Below are positions 57,131 to 64,000 of a stretch of DNA of 64,000 nt, piece after piece. This DNA comes from Hyperoodon ampullatus. Taxonomy: Eukaryota > Chordata > Mammalia > Artiodactyla > Ziphiidae. The first letter of the stretch is position 1. Each line of letters starts with the position of its first letter. A program made the translations under genes and the position numbers. Under the pieces are notes generated by a model. That model saw only the letters and a list, made by a program, of their open reading frames with translations. It was not told the DNA's origin and did not search any database. The stretch lies in the NCBI GenBank assembly GCA_949752795.1, contig OX457064.1, positions 104,571,454 through 104,635,453 of the forward strand, in the 5' to 3' direction.

Positions 57131-57990
57131 GATTTCTGGCATTAGCTGGGAGGAAGAAATCATCTATCTGAAGTCATTGCCTTTTCTGAGACCTTCTAAC
57201 CACCATAGCTAAGGGTCCCTGGCTCTCCCTTTGGGGAAGAGCTTTAGGGACTTTTGGGACCTGATGTGGCAGCCAAACTGCTAAGTTAAGGACTGTTTGT
57301 TCCATAGCCTGTCCCTTTTCCCCCAGCTCTCACTGTTCCCCCTTGTGATTCCTGACCCAGGTTGCTTCTCTTCTATTAATTTTGTGCTTCATACCTCTCT
57401 ACCCATGTGACTCCCATTATTACCCCCCTAAGACTTCTGAGAGGAGGTCATTTATCAGAGTTCTCTTTTTGAGTAAATAGCTGAGAAATCTATCACTCCC
57501 GGGATAGTTAGGAATTCAGGAGTCATCCATCACCCCTGAATGTGTGCAATTTAGGAATCTCCTAGAGACAGTGCTTTAAGGCAAAAAGAGGCTTCTGTGA
57601 TAGAAATGGTATCATCGATGCTTCCAAGAACAAGAATAATACGGAGGTATCTGACCAGCAAGGCTATGGCTGGGAGCCAGGGTCTTAGAGCATCTGTGAG
57701 AGTTCAGACCCCCTCTACCATATAAAAGTCAGTCGGACGTGGTAAGATGGCCATATAAGTATTCAGCTCTCTGCAGTTTGGGGGTCTTGGCCTTGAGATC
57801 CACAGATGGCGTGAGTGGGGACATGAGTCAGAGGGAAACCAGGGCGCCAGTCACCTTCCTGGCACGAGCTCATCTGCTGTCCACCTTCTGGACCCTCCCT
57901 GAATTCTTGGCTCCTTAGGGGCCCCGGTGCCTTTGCTGCTGCTGGTGACTGAGTTTCTTCCTTGGAGCTTCTGACTCTTCCGATGCTCCT
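57131..57990. other. Unassigned sequence
   Basis: No feature recognised. 'ccatataaaagtcag' near 57719 is TATA-like but isolated. Confidence 0.35.
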
Positions 57991-57993
<3 letters not shown>

Positions 57994-58024
<31 letters not shown>

Positions 58025-58214
58025 GGTACGCGGGCCTCTCACTGCTGTGGTCTCTCCCGTTGCGGAGCACAGGCTCCGGACGCGCAGGCTCAGCGGTCAT
58101 GGCTCACGGGCCCAGCCGCTCCGCGGCATGTGGGATCTTCCCGGACCGGGGCACGAACCCGTGACCCCTGCATCGGCAGGCGAACTCTCAACCACTGCGC
58201 TGCCAGGGAAGCCC
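57994..58214 (-). mobile_element. CHR-2-like SINE
   Basis: Antisense: a long T-run, 'gcggtacgcgggcctctcac', 'gggcacgaacccgtgacccc' and the end 'gctgccagggaagccc'. It is close to the family consensus apart from GCTGCC in place of GCGCCACC, so it is a relatively young copy. The target duplication is weak because of the T-run. Confidence 0.95.
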
Positions 58215-58715
58215 TTCTCTCTGTTTTGAATTGAGGAGGCGAAACTCATCTCCTGGCTGTGATTTTTCAAGTATTATTTAGGGAAATCTGGATTCCATTC
58301 AGCAAAAATTTAGGAGGGTGTGGAGAGGGTTGGTTCCCCCATCCTGCCGGCCCTAGTGTTTAAACAGAAGACAAAAGGCAGGACTGGCTTTGAAAGAGCT
58401 GCTTCTCGACAGGCTTCCCCAGGAGCCCGCCTCTGCTGATGACAATCCCACAATCACAGCTCCGAATGAGAGCTTGGAGGGGGAACAGCAGCACAAGCCA
58501 GGAACAAACCAGGAGTCTCAGCGCCACCGCTGTGATGCAGACAGGTTTCCTTCCAAATCATACTGTGGGGCTCAGACGCCCGCAGGCAGCAAGGGCACAG
58601 CTTCCTGGCCTGCCACCAGCTCCAGAAGAAGTCTAAGCGCAGACAATTTAACAGTGACTTCCCTCTCTCCACTCTGAATTCTGTACTTACTTAGTCCCCA
58701 GTTTTTAACGTGATC
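58215..58715. other. Unassigned sequence
   Basis: A 95-codon plus frame (58390-58677) without recognised domains. No repeat identified. Confidence 0.35.
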
Positions 58716-59466
58716 CATCAGTGTGGGGAAAAGGGAACCCTCCTACACCGTGGGTGGGGATGTAAGTTGGTGCAGCCACTGTGGAAAACAGTATGGAGGC
58801 TCCTCAGAAAACTAAAACTAGAGCTACCATAGGATCCGGCAATCCCACCCCTAGGCATACACCCCCAAACAACTGTACTTCAAAAAGATACATGCACCCC
58901 AATGTTCATAGCAGCACTCTTCACAATAGCCAAGATATGGAAACAACCTAAATGTCCATCAACAGATGAGTGGATAAAGAAGATGTGGTATATAAATACA
59001 ATGGAATATTACTCAGCCATAAAAAGAATGGATAATGACATTTGCAGCAACATGGATGGACCTAGAGACTATCATACTAAGGGAAGTAAGCCAGACAAAG
59101 ACAAATATCATATGATATCACCTATATGTGGAATCTAAAATATGACACAAATAAACTTATCTACAGCAGAGAAACAGGCTCATGGACATAGAGGACAGAC
59201 TTGTGGCTACCAAGGGGGAGAATGTAGGTGGAGGGATGGATGGGGAGTTTGGGATTAGCAGATGCAAACTATTGTATATAGAATGGATAAACAACAAGGT
59301 CCTATTGTATAGCACAGGGAACTATATTCAATATCCTATGATAAACCATAATGGAAAAGAATATAAAAAAGAAGATATGTATGTGTATAACTGAGTCACT
59401 TTGCTGTACAGCCGAAATTAACACAACATTGTAAATCAACCATACTTCAATTAAAAAAAAAAAAAA
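58716..59466 (+). mobile_element. L1 LINE, ORF2 end and 3' UTR
   Basis: 'ggggaaaagggaaccctcct' to 'gccataaaaagaatggataa', 'gtccatcaacagatgagtgg' and the 3' UTR 'tggggagtttgggattagca' to 'caacattgtaaatcaaccat', ending in a long A-run. ORF2 is decayed (78-codon open segment 58902-59138). Confidence 0.9.
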
Positions 59467-59999
59467 GCGTTCCACCAGAATGCGTTCGAAGGGCTAACTA
59501 GCACAAAGGCTTAACATTTTAAATGTACTCTCTCTCCTGGATTTATTATCCGTATTGTCCAGACCTAAGGAGTACTTGATAGTTAAATCTCAATACCTTA
59601 ACTGTCAAATTATGTCAGTTTTGTCTTCAAAGTTTGTACTGTTTTAAACCAAGTGGAGTGGTAGCCACCCATGGATATATCTCTTTATATTATTCTGCTT
59701 TTAGTAAACGTAAAAGAAAAAGAGTTCAGTTATTGAAACCGAAAAAGAGTTCAGTCTCTGGTGTAAAGTTGAATGGAATGTTTGTGGCGCCTATTTTAAT
59801 GTCCTCCCTCTGTCTTTAGGCCATCTTCCATTAAAAGTAATGTTTTTGTCCATTAATTTCTCTACTTTTTCCTTAATTAAAAGTTGTGATGTTTTGCTGA
59901 TTCAAGCTGTGATTCTCAAGTGAAGAGCAATAATGCATAAAATATTCTTTATTTTGGAAAAATGACAAGTTAACACAATTCTGCCTTATTGTTAATTAA
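59467..59999. other. Unassigned, with a short direct repeat
   Basis: 'aaaaagagttcagt' occurs at 59717-59730 and 59743-59756 (period 26). No gene recognised. Confidence 0.45.
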
Positions 60000-60130
60000 T
60001 TAATTCATCCATTCACTGAGCATTTATTTATCGAGGGCCTACTCTGCCCAAAGCACTAAAGTGGGGGTGGGTGGGCAATAAAGGTGACTAAAACCAGACC
60101 CCATCTTCATGGAAAATATGTGATTCTTTT
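60000..60130 (-). mobile_element. L2 LINE 3' end (antisense)
   Basis: 'tcatccattcactgagcatt', 'tatttatcgagggcctactc' and 'ccccatcttcatggaaaata' follow the antisense L2 terminus. Confidence 0.6.
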
Positions 60131-61569
60131 AAGGCACAGAACAGGAAGAAACCATGTCTCCACAAGGGGCTCAGGAGAGGAGGTGATGGCATTTGAATTC
60201 ACTTGAGGCTATCATCCCAGCCCTTGGGACCCCAGAAGGGTTTGGACCTTCTACCGGCCTCATTCTGCAAAGGAAAAAGGCAACAAAGAATAACCAGACA
60301 TTTGAGGAAATCCTGTGGCATGAAAAAGAAAGTTTGAAGTAAGTAGAACAACTAGAAACACTTAAATCATTAAATTAAATTAAAACACTTAAATTAAAAC
60401 ATTAAAACCTTGATATGAAAAAGGTTCAGTAAGAAAACAAGAATCAGCCCTTGGAAGTTGAAATAGGACCATGTGTATTATGGGATAGGGCATTAATTAT
60501 TCAGTGTAAGAGGTCAAAGCCAAGTCTGAGAAAACCATGCAGAATTTAGAGCACAAAAATAATGTGAGAAAATATATGAAGAAAGATAAGAGGGTCAGAG
60601 TTTTGATCCAGAAGTTCTAATATTTAATTAATAGATGTTACAGAAAGCAAGATCAAGGGAAGTAGAAAGAGCTAATAATCAAATAACCCCCCTGCCCAAT
60701 TATCCAGGGCCAAGTAAGACCTGAGTCTTCAAACTGAATATACTTAAGTTTCAAATGGGACCAATTAGAGGAACAAAAAATGGTGGTGTAATTATAACAA
60801 CTTGAAATGAGTAGAAGATAGAAATCAGTATAAGTATGCTGAATCCTTAGCTCTTACAACTAGAAGGCAATGAGAAATCCAGAAATAGTGATACAACGTA
60901 CTGTTTAGCAATATGAAAATAACTAGCAGAAAAATTAAAACTGCAAGTGGCTAAAACTGGTTACACTCTGGAATGGGATTGAGGAATGTGTTATAGGACT
61001 TTTAATACTTCTATTATATGACTTTTAATATTTGTTAGTGTTTAATTAATTAATTAATTAACAATAAGGAAGTCAATATTTTAATATTGGCTGATAAAAA
61101 TCATTCATTAAAATTTGTTCCTCAACTAAAGAAACTTGAGACATCTTTACTCCATAGGCAAAACTTGTTAGTGGGAAAACCAACAATAATATAATTGTAT
61201 GATCAATGTATATACACTTGTGTACATGTAATTATATATAAAATATATAATCTGCTCTCCGTGCTCAGTATCTTCATAGGAGCCATGACCTTGGCCTAAG
61301 CAACTGTGTCATTCTATGAATAATTAACACATTATTTATTTAGATTTATTCATTTACCTAGATTATCTTCTTGTCTTGCCAGCCTGAGAGTTATTATGTC
61401 TTTTGAAGATTATGTAGCATACTGCTGATCTGTTTTGTGTGGATTTTAGAATTCAAAGGGCTTTTGCCCTTGTTTCCAAGTTCCAATGGCCATTTCACAT
61501 TTTTTCCAAGGTAGTTCAAGGGAAGAGTAGGGCTAGGGCTAGGGAGTAAGTCATCATAACTGTTAACAT
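60131..61569. other. AT-rich unassigned sequence
   Basis: Low GC with short simple tracts: TTAA repeats at 61042-61061 and AAATTAAA repeats near 60369-60410. No gene or interspersed repeat recognised. Confidence 0.45.
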
Positions 61570-61800
61570 GCTGGGGGTTTGGGGTCAGCAGATGCAAACT
61601 ATCCCATATAGGATGGATAAACAACAAGGTCCTACTGTATGACACAGGGAGCTACATTCGATATTCTGTGATAAACTGTAATGGAAAAGGGTATGAAAAA
61701 AGTAGGTTTGTATGTGTATAACTGAGTCTCTTTGCTGTCCAGCAGAAACTAACCCAACATTGTAAATCAACTATAGTTCAATAAAAAATTCTTTTAAAAA
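61570..61800 (+). mobile_element. L1 LINE 3' terminus
   Basis: 'ggggtcagcagatgcaaact', 'ggataaacaacaaggtccta', 'gagtctctttgctgtccagc' and 'caacattgtaaatcaactat' with an A-rich end. Confidence 0.85.
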
Positions 61801-62024
61801 TAAGTTTTATACGGACTATCCAACAAGCGTATGTATAGATGAGAGTGTCTACTATCTATAATTGGGGTGGGGTAAGAAGCAGACATCGGGGGCAGAAATT
61901 AGGGGATAAACCAACAGGAACTATTTTCCTGGACATTCTGATTTGGAGTGTCTATATGTGCTGTTTCTTGTTACCTTGTATAGGGACTTCCACCACCACC
62001 AGTCCTGCTTGGGCAAAAAACGTA

Positions 62025-62190
62025 AATGACTAGCTTTGCTGTATGATTTTGGACAAATTACTCTCCTGCCTATTAGTCTCAGTTTCCTAATCTGTAAACA
62101 TGGGGGTAATAATAATGATCGTGCCGTGTTCTTGTGAGGATTGAATAATGTAGTCAGTGTAAAACATTCACCTGTTGGATCCCGAGTCCC
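62025..62190 (+). mobile_element. MIR SINE, nearly full length
   Basis: 'gactagctttgctgtatgat', 'tctcagtttcctaatctgta' and 'cttgtgaggattgaataatg' are sense MIR. Confidence 0.78.
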
Positions 62191-63869
62191 ACGTGCCGGA
62201 TTGTGCATAATAATATAATTTACTCAACATTAAATGTCCAAATGGGATCCATCAGGGTTTCTTTGTAAGCTTAAGTAGTCTGTATTATCAAGATAATTAA
62301 GTGATTCTTTTACTCCGTGGACCCCAAAGCCATCTTTTAACAATTACCAAGTATACCTGACTTTAGATTCACTATTATTAAAGAGATGTAAAGATTATAG
62401 CAAGACCTTGGAGAGGAGGTGGTGAGAGTGTCATGCTTATCACAAGAGGTCATATGTTTTCAAAAAGGTTGAAGAGTTTTATGAAAATATTATTCTGGTC
62501 CTTGGAAGTCCCTTCCTGGATATTTATTATCTACTATCTAATAGATAAATGGCATGAATTATCCACACCACCTAAAGAAAATACGTTTTCCACACTCGCT
62601 ATCTATAGATATTAAATTGGTTCTTCTGTTTTGACATGTTCACAAAGCTGCGATTGTCTGCACTTTAAAAAATATGAACTGCTTTTTAATGAGACCCTGA
62701 CAGTTTAAAAATTCTAAGCTCATGTCATTATTATTGTAAAAATTAAGATTTATCCTTGTAACTATTTCTACTGCATCTCAGCATGCACGCCCTCCATTCT
62801 TGCCTGTTATACTCTAATGTAGGCAAAGGAAAGGGGGCTCTAACTTACTTATTAATCTCAACAAGGAAACTGTTTCAGAACCTAAACAGCATGAAAACTG
62901 GAGGGGGGCAGGTCTTAAGGATTAATTAATAAATCATTCACATCACTAGTGAGTAATTAACATCACGGCTTGTTCACTTTGCAAAGTCGTTTTATAAAAA
63001 CTAATTTTTGTGTATGGAAATTAATTATGTAGAAATTGGTGATAAGACTGTGTGAACCTTCTCACCATATACAAATATGTGTCATAGCAGGGGGAGCAAG
63101 AACCCAATTCAGGAAAACAATGGGAGCCCAGCCAGCTCCAGAGATCCGCATGGGATCAGCTGAGGTCTCTGTAACAACCGATCTTGGTTCAACGCCCTGG
63201 TTGCCCTGATCTGCTTCCCACACAGGTGTGGTTGCTGTGAGCACTCCCTACTCAGCTTCACACGTCCACCTCCAAGATCCTGGCTACTCCTAGAATAGGC
63301 CACCATGGGCGCTTGCAGGTGGCCTTCCCTCTGGGCTTACATGTGGGGCTTACATCAGTGGCCCTTTAATTTCAATATGTGGCTTCTAAGATCACCATAG
63401 AAGGGAAAGGAAGAGCAGAGAAGGCACTCCTGCTTCTTAACCACGTTGGTCCTGAAATGAAATGTGGGCTTCTGTGTACATTCCATTGCCTATGACTATC
63501 CGTGTGGTACAGGACCAGGGACACGTGGTCCCGGCTAGGCAGTCTCTTCCCAACCCCCTTCCCCACACCCCCTGACACAGATGCTCATTCCTGCCACATT
63601 GCTGGAAAGATGGGCTGCTGTCGCTTTTTTCTTAATCTGCTGATTTGTCCAGTCAGCTTGCTAAACTCTGTTGTAAGCTCTAAAAGTCATACTACACACC
63701 TTTGTCATGGTTCAAGAACAGTCTGGACTTTTCCAAACCTTGCCAGGAGGGTCTCCAAGAAAATTATAATGGAGTGTAGTTGGCAGGGATCTTTCTGTAA
63801 TCACTGATTAAAGACATGCTTATAAATTTTCACTATTAATTAAGATGTCTCGTGAGGGTTAATTAGTCA
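62191..63869. other. AT-rich, repeat-poor interval with TAATTA cluster
   Basis: I see no interspersed repeat. Three TAATTA-type words occur within about 110 bases (62921-62930, 62953-62960 and 63021-63028). The right part, 63060-63800, is GC-moderate with small chance frames. Confidence 0.4.
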
Positions 63870-64000
63870 AGTAAACTTTTATTGAAGTATCACTTAAATT
63901 TTTTTAAAAGGTGCAATTCATAGTGTACAGTTTGATGATTTTTTACGACATGAACACACTCATCTAATTAGCACCCAGATTTTTAAAAAGAACCCTGCAC
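63870..64000 (-). mobile_element. Old L1 LINE 3' UTR (antisense), cut by window end
   Basis: 'ttttattgaagtatcactta', 'gtgcaattcatagtgtacag' and 'tttgatgattttttacgaca' match the antisense L1M 3' UTR also seen at 24560. It continues beyond the window. Confidence 0.7.

Noticed and set aside
57714..57790. TATA-like 'ccatataaaagtcag' as a promoter
   Set aside because: An isolated motif without CpG enrichment, LTR context or a downstream gene.
61042..61061. TTAA tandem as piggyBac target sites
   Set aside because: No inverted-repeat element is attached. It is a short simple repeat.

Overview
This window looks like mammalian nuclear DNA from a cetartiodactyl, most probably a whale or dolphin. The main evidence is a set of tRNA-derived CHR SINEs. 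Seven copies are the roughly 200-bp form, which I call CHR-2-like. Three are the longer, roughly 330-400-bp form with the repeated 'ctctagagcc' body, which I call CHR-1-like. One is a short form. I saw none of the Bov-A/BovB repeats expected at high density in ruminants. Family names come from memory of consensus sequences and not from a database search.

I found no protein-coding gene that I can support. The longest open frames are artefacts of repeat structure (a CA-rich array at 11.45-12.36 kb), of GC-rich DNA without stops (50.5-52.6 kb), or of SINE bodies. The only genuine protein-coding history is decayed retrotransposon ORF2, plus ancient L2 reverse-transcriptase remnants read antisense. 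The window is best read as intergenic or deep-intronic DNA.

Layout. 0-9 kb holds old L2 and MIR fragments, an L1 3' end, two CHR-2 SINEs and a 93-bp tandem duplication. 9-13 kb has few identifiable repeats until a 0.9-kb CA-rich array with higher-order structure. 13-16 kb holds a U8 snoRNA (SNORD118) retropseudogene inside a MER5A-like DNA transposon, then a hAT-like transposon split by a CHR-1 SINE. 16-24 kb holds MIRs and a twin-primed (5'-inverted) L1 that later received a CHR-2 SINE. 24-36 kb has stacked L1 layers, including a short L1 inserted into a longer L1 with a 14-bp target duplication. 35.7-41 kb is AT-rich and repeat-poor. 41-50 kb holds a palindromic MITE inside a MIR, a solo ERV1-type LTR with a CTAG target duplication, MaLR LTRs (one with a CAGGC duplication), and L1s. 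51.1-52.7 kb is CpG-enriched. 53-64 kb returns to SINE, L2, L1 and LTR fragments, ending in AT-rich DNA with clustered TAATTA motifs.

The window is mainly a record of successive insertions. MIR, L2, MER5 and MaLR elements form the old substrate. L1s and CHR SINEs came later, and several bear readable target-site duplications. I saw no CRISPR array, bacterial operon or evident novel molecular system. The most unusual items are the U8 retrocopy, the CA-rich array, the nested or inverted L1 events and the CpG-rich interval.
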